Shown here in pieces: positions 1 through 12,178 of a stretch of DNA of 64,000 nucleotides (positions within the stretch are counted from its first letter, which is position 1; each line of letters begins with the position of its first letter). Both the position numbers and the translations under genes were made by a program. A model generated the notes under the pieces. That model was not told the DNA's origin. It did no database searches and saw only the letters and a list, made by a program, of their open reading frames with translations. The DNA lies in the NCBI RefSeq assembly GCF_030412015.1, contig NZ_JASNRD010000017.1:48483-112482 (forward strand), given 5' to 3'. The stretch comes from Massilia sp. YIM B02763. GTDB taxonomy: Bacteria > Pseudomonadota > Gammaproteobacteria > Burkholderiales > Burkholderiaceae_D.

Positions 1-1197
1 GAGGAAATGAACACCCGTAACGCGCTGCTGGTCGGCCTGGCGCTCGGCGCGCTGGCAATCACGCGCGGCTTCGCGCCGCCGCTGGTGCTGATCGCGGCGC
101 TGTACCTGTGCACGCGCATGTTGAAAATGGCCTCGGCGCCGACGCTGCGCCACCTCGGCCAGACCGCTTGCGTGGGCGTGCTGGTGCCGATGATCTGGGT
201 GGTGCCCGCGGCCATCGTCCGGCCCTACGGCATGGACCCGGTGGCCGATTGGCTGGCCTGGAACGCGAGCCAGCTGAGCATCCCGGGCTGGCTGTCGCTG
301 AAGGCCTTCTTCCGCGTCGGCATCTGGTATTTCTGGCCGGCCTGGCCGTTCGCCGCCTGGGCCGCCTGGGCCTGGCGCCGCCAGCGCGGCCTGCTGCACA
401 TCATCCTGCCGACCTGCTTCGTCGGCGTGCTGGCCCTCTTGATCCTGTGCGACCCGGTGCCGGAAAGCGGCGACCTGCTCAAGCTGTTGCCGCCGATGGC
501 GCTGATGGCCGCGTTCGGCCTGCCGACGATGAAACGCGGCGCGATCAATGCGATCGACTGGTTCTCGGTGATGGTGCTGACCCTGCTGGGCGGCCTGATC
601 TGGCTGTTCTGGATCGCCAAGCTGACCGGCTGGCCGGCCCAACTCGCCAAGAATGCCCTCAAGCTGGTGCCGGGCTTCAAGCCGGAAGTCGGCATCGTGG
701 CCGTCACCGTCGCCGCCATCGCCACCGCCGGCTGGATCTTCCTCGTGCACTGGCGCCTGTCGCGCCAGCCCTCGGTACTGTGGCGCGCCGTCGTGCTGTC
801 CTCGGGCGGCCTGATTTTGCTATGGGTACTGCTGATGACGCTGTTCCTGCCGGACCTGAACTATGCGCGCAGCTATGCCAGCGTGGCCCAGCAGATCGCG
901 GCGCGCCTGCCGGCCGATGCCGACTGCATCGACACCAATGTCGGCTCGGCCCAGCGCGCCTCCTTCGCCTACTTCGGCCACCTGCCCTTCGCGCCGGTCG
1001 CCACGGCCAGCTGCAGCTACATGCTGCTGCAGGACAGCATCAAGAACCCGACGCAGCACGCGCCGATCCAGAACGGCGCGCCGGTGCGTGGCGGGGCGGT
1101 CGTGCCGTTCCGGGCGCGCGACTGGACGCTGCTGTGGGAAGGCCGCCGACCGTCCGACCGCGACGAACGCTTCCGCCTGTACCGCCGCGTACGCTGA
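1..1197 (+). CDS. C-terminal part of a polytopic membrane glycosyltransferase (ArnT/PMT-like), cut by the left edge
   Basis: The frame is open from base 1 (two codons precede the first visible Met at 7), so the true start lies outside the window. About 396 residues are visible. They hold several hydrophobic helices, including one near the first Met, pairs around residues 100-150 and 190-250, and one near 265-285, followed by a soluble tail of about 110 residues. The short segment GLALGALAITRG resembles the helix that follows the catalytic loop in family 39-type lipid-linked sugar transferases (ArnT and relatives). These move a sugar from a polyprenyl carrier to an acceptor on the periplasmic side. 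The family call is by resemblance only. A rho-independent terminator follows directly. Confidence 0.6.
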   Translation, partial: EEMNTRNALLVGLALGALAITRGFAPPLVLIAALYLCTRMLKMASAPTLRHLGQTACVGVLVPMIWVVPAAIVRPYGMDPVADWLAWNASQLSIPGWLSLKAFFRVGIWYFWPAWPFAAWAAWAWRRQRGLLHIILPTCFVGVLALLILCDPVPESGDLLKLLPPMALMAAFGLPTMKRGAINAIDWFSVMVLTLLGGLIWLFWIAKLTGWPAQLAKNALKLVPGFKPEVGIVAVTVAAIATAGWIFLVHWRLSRQPSVLWRAVVLSSGGLILLWVLLMTLFLPDLNYARSYASVAQQIAARLPADADCIDTNVGSAQRASFAYFGHLPFAPVATASCSYMLLQDSIKNPTQHAPIQNGAPVRGGAVVPFRARDWTLLWEGRRPSDRDERFRLYRRVR

Positions 1198-1210
1198 ACG
1201 CAAGAACAGG

Positions 1211-1234
1211 AAGCCGCCTGCTGGCGGCTTTTTT
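1211..1234 (+). terminator. Rho-independent terminator of the glycosyltransferase gene
   Basis: A perfect 8-bp stem AAGCCGCC / GGCGGCTT with a 4-nt loop is followed by a T run. It lies 14 bases after the stop codon at 1195-1197, between two convergent genes. Confidence 0.85.
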
Positions 1235-1253
1235 CATGCCTGCGCGCGGCGTG

Positions 1254-1856
1254 TCAGGCCTTGGCCTGCGACTTGCGCATGGCGGGCGCGCGGCGTGCCA
1301 TCGTGGCGCCGACGATGCCCAGGCCGGCCAGCAGCATGCCCCAGGTCGCCGGTTCCGGCACCGGGGAGATATTGAAGTCGCCCGCGAACGTGCCGCCGCC
1401 GGCGCCCACCACCTGGCCGTCGATGCGCAGCGCATAGGAACCGCTCTGCAGGCCGAACGCTTCCAGCGACCAGGAATCGGTCGGGTTGTCGCCGAAGCCC
1501 GTGTTGTTGATGCCGGAAATGGCGCTGCCGATGATCGCGTTGGTGGCCGGATCGTAGCGGTACAGGTTCAGGCCCGTGATCAGGAGGTCCTTGGTCAGCG
1601 GCGTGTTCAGGTAGGACGAGGTGACGGAACCGGCCGCGTCGAACGGCGTGGCGACGTTGAAGGTGAAGATGTCGGTAAAGGTGCTGCCCGCTTGCGCGGC
1701 GGTGAAGGTGTCGCCGAAAAAGGCATTGAAGCCGCCGGCGCCATCGCTGACGGTTGCCAGCGGGCCGGTCGGTTGGATTTGCTGCGCGGACGCGGCTTGC
1801 GTCACGAAGGCTGCGCCTGCCAGCATGGCGCTCAGGACGAGAGTTTTCAGTTTCAT
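1254..1856 (-). CDS. PEP-CTERM sorting domain protein
   Basis: A 200-residue secreted protein. The Met at 1856 opens a clean signal peptide (MKLKTLVLSAMLAGAAFVTQ, cleavage near ASA-QQ); longer in-frame starts upstream add only non-signal sequence. The C-terminus carries the PEP-CTERM tripartite signal: VPEP at residues 166-169, a hydrophobic helix (LLAGLGIVGATMA) and a basic tail. Such proteins are exported by Sec and then handled by an exosortase; no exosortase gene is in this window. The middle has no enzyme motif I recognise. It is often associated with biofilm or exopolysaccharide, but that role here is only inference. Confidence 0.85.
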   Translation of the reverse strand: MKLKTLVLSAMLAGAAFVTQAASAQQIQPTGPLATVSDGAGGFNAFFGDTFTAAQAGSTFTDIFTFNVATPFDAAGSVTSSYLNTPLTKDLLITGLNLYRYDPATNAIIGSAISGINNTGFGDNPTDSWSLEAFGLQSGSYALRIDGQVVGAGGGTFAGDFNISPVPEPATWGMLLAGLGIVGATMARRAPAMRKSQAKA

Positions 1857-2143
1857 GATAGTTCCGTAGATAAGGGATCGGGACTCGCTGTCGGGAACCG
1901 GTGTCTGAACTCTTTTACCGATTCTTAATGAAAGCTTAAGTTCCGCACATCTAGTCAACTGTTAGATTGCGCACAAATCTCATCCAATTCCTCAGCAACA
2001 AGAATTTTCTTGCTAAAACTTTTCCAATTAAAAACAGTTCATTTTGGAAAAATGCCGCTTGAGGAAAATCAAATGCTGCCGGGCCCGCCTCTTCACAATG
2101 GCATATGCGGTCCGTGCCAGGGCCGTCCAGCCGAGGAGCCAGC

Positions 2144-2608
2144 ATGAAAAGCGTCACGTTTTCCGACATCGAACCGGTCCGTCAACGTCCCGCGCGCCCT
2201 TCCGTCCGCGCCCAGCGCCTGGCGCCGCTGGCCCTGGTGCTGGCGCTGGGCCTGTCGGGGCTGGCCATCGTGTTCCACCTCGTCGAACCGGCCACGCCGC
2301 TCGGCTATATCGTGCTGCCGGTGCTGGCCGGCGGCGTGCTGCCGCTGCTGGAAGAACTGCCGGGGCGGCTGGAAGTGAGCACGCGCTTTCATGCCTGCCA
2401 CCTGGTCGTCACGCTGGACGAGACGATGGAGAAGCTGGGCTACGTGCCGGCCGAGCGCAGCCCGGGCTCCGTGCGCTACCGCAGCCGCGCGCGCCGCTGG
2501 GCCCGCTTGCCGCAACGGGAAGTCGCCGTGACCGTCCTCGACCATGCGCTGGAAGTCACCGGCCCCGTGCCGGTCCTGCGGGCACTGCGCAAGCGCCTGG
2601 CCTGCTGA
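2144..2608 (+). CDS. Small two-helix membrane protein of unknown function
   Basis: A 154-residue protein. The start at 2144 is preferred over an in-frame ATG at 2105 because GAGGAG lies about 8 bases upstream. Two hydrophobic segments are visible, at about residues 27-50 (LAPLALVLALGLSGLAIVF) and 55-73, followed by a basic cytosolic-type tail rich in Arg (RYRSRARRWARLPQREV). I do not recognise the family and propose no function. It is convergent with the transporter gene that ends 10 bases downstream. Confidence 0.6.
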   Translation: MKSVTFSDIEPVRQRPARPSVRAQRLAPLALVLALGLSGLAIVFHLVEPATPLGYIVLPVLAGGVLPLLEELPGRLEVSTRFHACHLVVTLDETMEKLGYVPAERSPGSVRYRSRARRWARLPQREVAVTVLDHALEVTGPVPVLRALRKRLAC

Positions 2609-2617
2609 GCGCGGCCC

Positions 2618-4588
2618 TCAGACTTTCATCGGCAGGATCACCATCTGCAGTCCTTCCAGGTGCAGCCGCCGCTGTATCGCCAGCGCCGCCTGGTTGTGCA
2701 GCAGGCTCGTGAACCAGTTGTCGGACACGAAGATGAGCTTGCTGGTGAAGAAGATCGCATTCGCGTACTCGCTGCTGATCTGCTCGCACATCCGCGTCAC
2801 CTCTTCCACCGCATCCGTCCCGAAGCCGATATACGAGGCCGACGCCATGCCGTGGCTCTGGCAGAAATCCACGAAGTACTCCAGCGTCTCGGCCGCGTCC
2901 GCGCGCATGCGCTCCATCGTGCCCTCGCCGCCGTAGGCATGGGCATCCACGGTGCGCGCATTCACGAACAGGAAATTCTTGAAGTGACCAGGGAACATGC
3001 GCAGCACCCACAGCAACGCATGCAGGCCCCCACCGCGCGAATTACCGACGATAAAGACGGCGGTCTGGGCATTCGGATCCGGCTCGGCCGCCTCCTTCAC
3101 CGGTCCGAAAGGTTGGTGAGCGAACACTGCGTCGACGGCGGCGATGGCGCGCCGGGTCTCGCGGTAATGGTTGCGGATATAGATGCACAAAGCCGCGATG
3201 GCCGCGATGATGGCGGCGGCCGCCCAGCCGCCGTGCGTGAAGCGCTCGACCAGCAGCACGGCCAGGATCGCCGCGCAGATCACGAAGCCGGCCAGCGACA
3301 GCAGGAAGCGCCGCACCCAGCGCACGTTGTCCGACTCTTTCCTGTGGCGCCACCAGTACAGGCACAGGCCGAACAGCGAGATGGCGAAGGTGAGGAAGAC
3401 CGAGATCGAATACAGCACGACCAGCAGCGTCACCTGCCCGCCGGTCCAGAACAGGATCGCCAGCGCGGCGACGCCCATCACGAGGATGCCGTTCTGCGTG
3501 ACCAGGCGCGTCGACAGGTAGCGGAACTGGTGCGGCACCCAGGAATCGGCCGCCATGTTCGACAGCACCGACGGCCCGCCCAGGAACCCCGTGTTCGCTG
3601 CCACGAACAGCAGCCCGGCCTCGAACGCCAGCACCGTGGCCAGCAGCACGTGGTTCACTACGTCGCCGCCGAGTCCCATGCTGGCGATGATGCGGCGGAA
3701 GGTCGAGGCATTCAGCGTTTCGCCGTCGACCGGCTGCACCTCCCACAGCAGGTACAGCAGGATGATGCCGCCGGCCGTGATCGCCAGCGACAGCGCCATG
3801 TAGAACATCGTCATCTTGCCCGTGCGGACGCGCGGCTCGGCCAGCAGGTTGACGTTGTTCGACACCGCCTCGAGGCCCGTATAGGTGCCCCCGCCCTGCG
3901 AATACGCCAGCATCAGCATGCCCGCCACGCCGGCCCAGCCGATGCTGCCGGCCAGCTCGCGCGTCTCGCCGACGGTCTGCGGCACCAGCTGCGGCAGGTG
4001 CGACGCATGCGCGACGATGCCGTACACGATCAGCACCAGGTGGGTGGCGACGAAGCCGAGGAAGATCGGCAGCAGGATCTGGATCGCCTCCTTCAGCCCG
4101 CGCAGGTTCATCACGATCAACAGGCCGATGAAGAACGCCTCGGCCCACAATTTATAGGGCTGGAAGCCGAGCGGCAGGAAGGACGCGAGGGCGTCCACGC
4201 CGGACGCGATCGAGATCGCGATGGTCAGCACGTAGTCGAGGATCAGCGCGCAGCCGGACACCAGCCCGAGATAGGGCCCGACTAGCCGGCTCGCCACGCG
4301 GTAGCCCCCGCCCCCGGTCGGGAACAGTTCGATCACCTGGTTGTAGGCGAGCGCGATGACGAACACCGTCACCGCGGTGGCGATGGCCATGTACAGGCCG
4401 AGGTGGGTATGCGTGCCCAGCGCGCGGAAGGTCTCTTCCGGACCGTAGGCAGACGAGGACAAGCCGTCCGCACCGAGCCCGACCCAGGCGAGGAAGGCCA
4501 CCAGCGCCATCGAATGGCGCGTGTCGCTCTGCATGGGATCAAGGGGCTTGCCGAGGATGATTTCGCGAATTTTCTTATTCTTCATCAT
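2618..4588 (-). CDS. APC-superfamily permease, KimA-like (putative potassium or amino-acid transporter)
   Basis: A 656-residue protein with about 12 transmembrane segments in residues 25-480 and a soluble C-terminal domain of about 170 residues. The N-terminus (ILGKPLDPMQSD, then LSSSAYGPEE and PTGGGGYRVASRLVGPYLGL) closely follows the layout of Bacillus KimA (YdaO), an APC-fold potassium importer. The LSSxAYG helix and the GGGxY loop are the clearest shared signatures. Transport of K+ is inferred from that resemblance; the substrate could instead be an amino acid. The gene stands alone and is convergent with the small membrane protein. Two adjacent ATG codons (4588, 4585) could start it. Confidence 0.75.
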   Translation of the reverse strand: MMKNKKIREIILGKPLDPMQSDTRHSMALVAFLAWVGLGADGLSSSAYGPEETFRALGTHTHLGLYMAIATAVTVFVIALAYNQVIELFPTGGGGYRVASRLVGPYLGLVSGCALILDYVLTIAISIASGVDALASFLPLGFQPYKLWAEAFFIGLLIVMNLRGLKEAIQILLPIFLGFVATHLVLIVYGIVAHASHLPQLVPQTVGETRELAGSIGWAGVAGMLMLAYSQGGGTYTGLEAVSNNVNLLAEPRVRTGKMTMFYMALSLAITAGGIILLYLLWEVQPVDGETLNASTFRRIIASMGLGGDVVNHVLLATVLAFEAGLLFVAANTGFLGGPSVLSNMAADSWVPHQFRYLSTRLVTQNGILVMGVAALAILFWTGGQVTLLVVLYSISVFLTFAISLFGLCLYWWRHRKESDNVRWVRRFLLSLAGFVICAAILAVLLVERFTHGGWAAAAIIAAIAALCIYIRNHYRETRRAIAAVDAVFAHQPFGPVKEAAEPDPNAQTAVFIVGNSRGGGLHALLWVLRMFPGHFKNFLFVNARTVDAHAYGGEGTMERMRADAAETLEYFVDFCQSHGMASASYIGFGTDAVEEVTRMCEQISSEYANAIFFTSKLIFVSDNWFTSLLHNQAALAIQRRLHLEGLQMVILPMKV

Positions 4589-4718
4589 GCCTGCCGCTGC
4601 GGAGGCGGCCTTGTCGGAGTAGCCCGATCATACGCCCGCCTTCCGCACGGCGCAGAACATCCGTGCGTACACTGGTCAGTTTGGCATGACGTATGCTAAG
4701 ATGCGCGCCTGCGCTTGC

Positions 4719-4803
4719 GCCTCTGTGGCGGAATTGGTAGACGCACTTGACTCAAAATCAAGCGCCGAAAGGCGTGCCGGTTCGATTCCGGCCGGAGGCA
4801 CCA
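4719..4803 (+). tRNA. tRNA-Leu (CAA)
   Basis: An 85-nt class II tRNA. The acceptor stem GCCTCTG (4719-4725) pairs with CGGAGGC (4793-4799). The anticodon stem CTTGA/TCAAG holds the loop CTCAAAA, giving anticodon CAA (reads UUG). A long variable arm (CGCC-GAAA-GGCG) and the T-loop GGTTCGATTCC are present. The CCA end is encoded (4801-4803). Confidence 0.97.
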
Positions 4804-4852
4804 TTCGCAAGCCGCTCATCCCCACCCTGCCGTATTCCCATCCTCGCCGCCG

Positions 4853-5215
4853 TCACGCCCCCTGCACGAACGCGACGCACACCCCCGACGGATCGACGAT
4901 CGAAAACTCCCGCGTGCCCCAGGGCCGCTCGCCCAGCTCGCCGTTCGGATGCACGCATCGCGCCTGCCGGCAACGTTCGTATAAGGCGTCGATGCCGTCG
5001 ACCGTGATGCGCAGGCTGGTCCAGTCGGCCAGGTGCTTGTCCTGGCTGGCGAACAGGTGCAGGCGGGCGGCATCGCGCGCGACGATCGCGAATTGCGCCG
5101 GGTCGGCGTCGCGGTAGTCCAGCTCGAAGCCGATGCTGTCGCGGTAGAAGGCGATCGCCTTCTCCACGTCGCGTGCGGGGATCAAGGGCGATACGCCGAG
5201 GAATCGGGTCGTCAT
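4853..5215 (-). CDS. VOC-superfamily (glyoxalase/bleomycin-resistance fold) protein
   Basis: A 120-residue protein. It starts with MTTRFLGVSPLIPARDVEKA, and the segment FYRDSIGFELDYRD matches the first beta-alpha-beta module of the vicinal oxygen chelate fold. The C-terminal half ends in EFSIVDPSGVCVAFVQ, typical of the second module. Met at 5215 was chosen because AAAGG lies about 6 bases upstream and the longer form has an odd N-terminus. The substrate is not predictable; members include metal-dependent lyases, dioxygenases and antibiotic-binding proteins. It lies just downstream (minus strand) of the solute-binding protein gene. Confidence 0.75.
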   Translation of the reverse strand: MTTRFLGVSPLIPARDVEKAIAFYRDSIGFELDYRDADPAQFAIVARDAARLHLFASQDKHLADWTSLRITVDGIDALYERCRQARCVHPNGELGERPWGTREFSIVDPSGVCVAFVQGA

Positions 5216-5267
5216 GGCAGCCTTTGCGAAGGAAGGAGCTCGACGATATGCCGGTTTTGCAAAAGAA

Positions 5268-6029
5268 TCAACGACCGGCAACGCCGGCCTGTCCTTCCTC
5301 CAGCCGCGCCTGCGCATGCTTGTCCAGGATCGCCCGCCGGCTGCCGTCGCGCTCCATCGACGCCAGCGCCTCGTTCATGCGCGCCACCAGGGCGTCGGGC
5401 ACGGCGCGGTTGCAGGCGAGGTAGAGGCTGGTGCGGTTGAAGGTGAGGACGGGCACGATCTTGCCGGCATAGCCCAGGCGTTTCACCGTCGCCGCGCCGC
5501 GCTGGATACTGGTGGCCCACAGGTCGATGCGGTTCAGCATCAGCTTGCGCGGATTGGCCGGGTCGTCCGTGACCGGGTCGACGTCGAAGCCGCGCACGCG
5601 CAGGTACTGGTCGCGGACGTCGCCGTTGTAGGTGCCGATGCGCAGGGCGCGCGCGTCGTCCAGGCTGCGCAGCTGCAGGCCGCGGTCGGCGCGCGCCATC
5701 AGCACCCAGTCGATCTGGCTGATCGGGCCGACCCATTTGAACTGCCGTTCGCGTTCGGGGATGCGGCTGGTCGCGTAGACGCAGGCGTCGGGGCGCTCCA
5801 GCGCCGTGTTGTAGGCGCGCTTCCACGGTAGCGGATCGAGGGAATAGACGATGCCCGCGCGCGCCATTACCGCGCGGATGGTGTCGGTGGCGACGCCGGC
5901 CGGTGGCGCGGCCGCCTGACCGCCATACGTCGGCCGCGCCTCCGTGGTCAGGTAGAGGCGCGACGGCATCTGGGCCTGCACCTGCATGCAGGCCGCGGCC
6001 AGGCACGCAGCAAGAATCGTCGATCGCAT
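5268..6029 (-). CDS. Periplasmic solute-binding protein, SBP family 3-like
   Basis: A 253-residue protein with a signal peptide (MRSTILAACLAAACMQVQAQ, cleavage near QAQ). The fold signature includes IRAVMARAGIVYSLDPLPWKRA, the bilobal start seen in polar amino-acid-type binding proteins that read a ligand, and a C-terminal MNEALASMERDGSRRAILDK helix. No ABC permease or ATPase genes lie next to it, so it may be an orphan binding protein or a sensor for another system. Met at 6029 was chosen because it directly begins the signal peptide; the longer in-frame form is less plausible. Confidence 0.7.
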   Translation of the reverse strand: MRSTILAACLAAACMQVQAQMPSRLYLTTEARPTYGGQAAAPPAGVATDTIRAVMARAGIVYSLDPLPWKRAYNTALERPDACVYATSRIPERERQFKWVGPISQIDWVLMARADRGLQLRSLDDARALRIGTYNGDVRDQYLRVRGFDVDPVTDDPANPRKLMLNRIDLWATSIQRGAATVKRLGYAGKIVPVLTFNRTSLYLACNRAVPDALVARMNEALASMERDGSRRAILDKHAQARLEEGQAGVAGR

Positions 6030-6491
6030 GTACGGCGTCCTTGTCTTGAGGGCAGCTATCGGTGGGCTTGCCTGGATGCAGCATACCAGCAAGGCCGAGC
6101 CGGCGACAATGGCCTGCATCGGGCGGCGCCTCGACATTGATGATGCCGAAAGGCAACACAATCGTATTAGCTGAAAAAGTTTCCTCTTGGCATTACTGAT
6201 TTTTTCGTTTTATGATGCCCTCATCGATTCGGTTTTATCGACCCGGCCGTTCAACATTTCATGCGCATCCATACGCCGAATCTGAGCGCCGATTTTGCCT
6301 GCACTTGACATTTCTCCCCCTGGGAGGGCATAACGGTCTGGAAACTTTTTGATGATATTGGTGGCATGCGCGCGACAATTTCACGTTCCTGAAGCCGAGC
6401 GCGCGCTGTGCAACAAGACTTTCCACAGCGAAAGTGACATACTTGCGCGTTCTCGATTCACTGTAGAAATTACTGATTTTTCCGATTTAAT
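6030..6491. other. 462-bp divergent intergenic region with a candidate promoter and a 28-bp direct repeat
   Basis: This region lies between the divergent binding-protein and kinase genes and is more AT-rich than its flanks. It holds a promoter-like sequence (6305-6334) and the first copy of a near-identical 28-base block whose second copy overlaps the kinase start (6193-6220 and 6469-6496). No protein or RNA gene was recognised. Confidence 0.5.
6305..6334 (+). promoter_or_regulatory. Candidate sigma-70 promoter for the MHYT kinase operon
   Basis: TTGACA (6305-6310) is followed after 18 bases by CATAAC (6329-6334). The spacer contains a short palindrome, CTCCC-CCT-GGGAG. It would leave a leader of about 150 nt before the ATG at 6492. 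This is prediction only. Confidence 0.4.
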
Positions 6492-9856
<3,365 letters not shown>

Positions 9857-9860
<4 letters not shown>

Positions 9861-10870
9861 GCAACGTCCACCAGCCGCTGATCCTCGCGGTCGACGACGA
9901 GGCCAGCAACCTGCAGCTGCTGCGCCAGATCCTGCAGGACCACTACCGCCTGCGCTTCGCCAAGGACGGCCAGCGCGCCCTCGAGCTGGCGCGCGAGGAA
10001 CGCCCCAACCTGATCCTGCTGGACGTCATGATGCCGGGCATGAGCGGCTACGAAGTCTGCGCCGCCCTCAAGGCCGATCCGGACCTGGCTTCGATCCCCG
10101 TGATCTTCGTGACCGCGCTGACCGAGACCGACGACGAGCTGGAAGGCTTCGAGGCCGGCGCCGTCGACTACATCACCAAGCCGGTCAGCCCGCCGATCGT
10201 GCGTGCGCGCGTGCGCACCCACCTGTCGCTGGTGCGCATGGAAGAGCTGCGCGCGTCGCGCCTGGAGATCGTCCAGCGCCTGGGCCTGGCGGCCGAATAC
10301 AAGGACAACGAGACCGGCCTGCACGTGATCCGCATGAGCCACTTCTCGCGCATCCTGGGCCTGGCCGCCGGCATGACGGAAGCAGAAGCCGACGACCTGC
10401 TGCATGCCGCGCCGATGCACGACGTCGGCAAGATCGGCATCCCCGACTCCATCCTGCAGAAACCGGGTCCGCTCGATCCGGACGAATGGAAGATCATGCA
10501 GAGCCACGCCACGATCGGCGCCGAGATCATCGGCGAGCACGAGCGCGGCGTGCTGGCGCTGGCGCGCCAGATCGCCCTCACCCACCACGAGAAATGGGAC
10601 GGCAGCGGCTACCCCAACGGCCTGGCCGGCGAACGGATCCCGCTGGCCGGGCGCATCTGCGCGATCGCCGACGTGTTCGACGCGCTGACCTCGGTGCGGC
10701 CGTACAAGAAAGCGTGGACGGAAGAGGAAGCGGTGGACTTCATGGTGCGCCAGAAGGGCAAGCATTTCGACCCGGCGCTGGTGGACCTGTTCATCACGCA
10801 GCTGCCGGCCATTCGCGCGATCCGGCAGCGCTGGGCGGAGGAAGTGGTGCCGGAGCTGGCGGCCGCGTAG
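9857..10870 (+). CDS. Response regulator with HD-GYP c-di-GMP phosphodiesterase domain (RpfG-type)
   Basis: A 337-residue cytoplasmic protein. The receiver domain (about residues 8-125) has the acidic pair VDDE and the phosphoacceptor Asp56 (LLDVMMPG). The HD-GYP domain follows, with His188-Asp189 (MHDVGKIG), the HHEKWDG segment and GYP at 251-253. HD-GYP enzymes hydrolyse c-di-GMP to pGpG or GMP through a bimetal site. The start codon overlaps the kinase stop by four bases (ATGA), so the two are translationally coupled, and phosphorylation by the MHYT kinase relay is the natural inference. The gene is convergent with the glycosyltransferase operon, separated by REP-like palindromes. Confidence 0.92.
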
Positions 10871-10885
10871 CCGGTCCGCATGCAC

Positions 10886-10910
10886 GGTGGGCACGTGGTG
10901 CCCACCCTAC
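10886..10910 (-). repeat. REP-like palindrome, GGTGGGCAC type
   Basis: Reads GGTGGGCAC-gtg-GTGCCCACC followed by CTAC, i.e. the reverse orientation of an element that starts GTAGGGTGGGCAC. It lies between convergent genes and is related to copies at 22211, 47427 and 47477. Confidence 0.7.
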
Positions 10911-10940
10911 GATATCGCATGCGTTTGCCGATGTTCCAAC

Positions 10941-10975
10941 GTAGGGTGGACGGCTCTGCCGTCCACGCGTTCGAC
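10941..10975 (+). repeat. REP-like palindrome, GGTGGACGGC type
   Basis: GTAGGGTGGACGGC, a 3-base loop, then GCCGTCCACGCGTTC. It points opposite to the neighbouring element at 10886-10910, so the two form a head-to-head pair. Other copies lie at 19796, 29107, 29298, 33454 and 33592. Confidence 0.75.
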
Positions 10976-10985
10976 GCACGTCGAT

Positions 10986-12149
10986 TCAACCGAGACGCGG
11001 CGTGGCCGACAACTTGACGGCCGACCGGCGCGCCACCAGTTCCTCGTATAGATCCGCATAGCTCTGCGCCATCTGCGCCGACGTGAACAGGCGCCAGTAG
11101 CGCTCTTCCGCCCGGCGTCCCATCGCGGCCGCCATCTCCGGGTTGTCCCACAGCGTCTTCATCGCGGCGCGCAGCGCCTCGTGGTCCGAGGGCGGCACCA
11201 CCAGGCCCGTCTCGCCGTGCACGTTGATGTAGGTGGTGCCGGTGCCGATCTCGCTCGAGATCATCGGCTTGCCGTACATCGCCCCTTCCAGCAGCGAGAT
11301 GCCGAAGGCTTCCGAGCGCAGGTGCGAGGGGAAGGCGGCGGCGTAGCTGAGCTTGAGCAGCGCGGCCTTGTCCAGGTCGTCGACGGCGCCGACGAACATC
11401 ACGTTCTTCAGGCCCAGGCGCTGCGCATGGGCCTTCAGTTCGTCCTCGATCGGGCCGGCGCCCACGATCACGACCGGGTAGCCGGTACCGGCGACGGCGT
11501 CCAGCAGGATGTGCAGGCCCTTGTAGTAGCGCAGCACGCCGACGAACAGGAAGAATTTCGGGCCTACGCGCGCGCGCCATGCTTCCAGGCGCGCCTGGTC
11601 CGGCTCGGGATAGCTTTCCTTGTCCAGGCCGAAGGTGATCACGCGCGTCTTGTCGCGGTAGCGGTCCAGGACGGCCGACGAGGCCAGGTAGTTCGGCGAG
11701 GTCGCGACGATGGTGTCGACGTCGGCCAGGAAGCGGTGCTTCAGCGGCTGGTACAGGCGCAGCAGCGCTTTCTGGCGCACGATGTCGGAGTGGTAGGTGA
11801 CCACCGTCGGCTTGTCGACGCGCGCCATGAAGTGGGCCAGGTCCATGAACGGCCACGGGAAGTGGTAGTGCACGACGTCCGCCGCGCGCGCCATGCGCGC
11901 CAGCATGCCGATCGACTGGATCGACACGGCGTTCGACGCCACCTCGAAGTTCAGCGGCGCCCGGTGCACCTCGTGGCCTTCGAAGGCGAACGGGGCCAGG
12001 TCGGCATCGCGCGACAGCGACAGCACCTGGTTCGTCACGCCCAGCCGCCCCGTCCCCACGCACATCTGGCGGATGACCTGTTCCACACCGCCGACGGAAT
12101 CGGGGAAATAGGTCTTGTAGAAGTGGAGGACGCGCATGGGCTTGGACAT
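10986..12149 (-). CDS. GT4-family glycosyltransferase (mannosyl/rhamnosyl transferase-like)
   Basis: A 387-residue cytosolic GT-B enzyme. The N-terminal motif RVLHFYKTYFPDSVGGVEQV is typical of GT4 transferases, the glycine loop binding the sugar nucleotide. The C-terminal half has VGVLRYYKGLHILLDAV and the donor-binding SEAFGISLLEGAMYGKP (E-x7-E type). The N-terminus resembles WbpZ/WbdC transferases of D-rhamnose or mannose O-polysaccharides, which fits the gmd-rmd genes upstream; the exact linkage is unknown. The start at 12149 is uncertain; an in-frame ATG at 12137 is an alternative. It is the last gene of the four-gene minus-strand operon. Confidence 0.85.
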   Translation of the reverse strand: MSKPMRVLHFYKTYFPDSVGGVEQVIRQMCVGTGRLGVTNQVLSLSRDADLAPFAFEGHEVHRAPLNFEVASNAVSIQSIGMLARMARAADVVHYHFPWPFMDLAHFMARVDKPTVVTYHSDIVRQKALLRLYQPLKHRFLADVDTIVATSPNYLASSAVLDRYRDKTRVITFGLDKESYPEPDQARLEAWRARVGPKFFLFVGVLRYYKGLHILLDAVAGTGYPVVIVGAGPIEDELKAHAQRLGLKNVMFVGAVDDLDKAALLKLSYAAAFPSHLRSEAFGISLLEGAMYGKPMISSEIGTGTTYINVHGETGLVVPPSDHEALRAAMKTLWDNPEMAAAMGRRAEERYWRLFTSAQMAQSYADLYEELVARRSAVKLSATPRLG

Positions 12150-12178
12150 CGTGCTTGACTCGGTACGGCGGTTGGGAA

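Noticed and set aside
4686..5117. A plus-strand frame overlapping the tRNA-Leu gene
   Set aside because: The translation runs through the tRNA itself (a familiar false protein) and antisense to the VOC gene.
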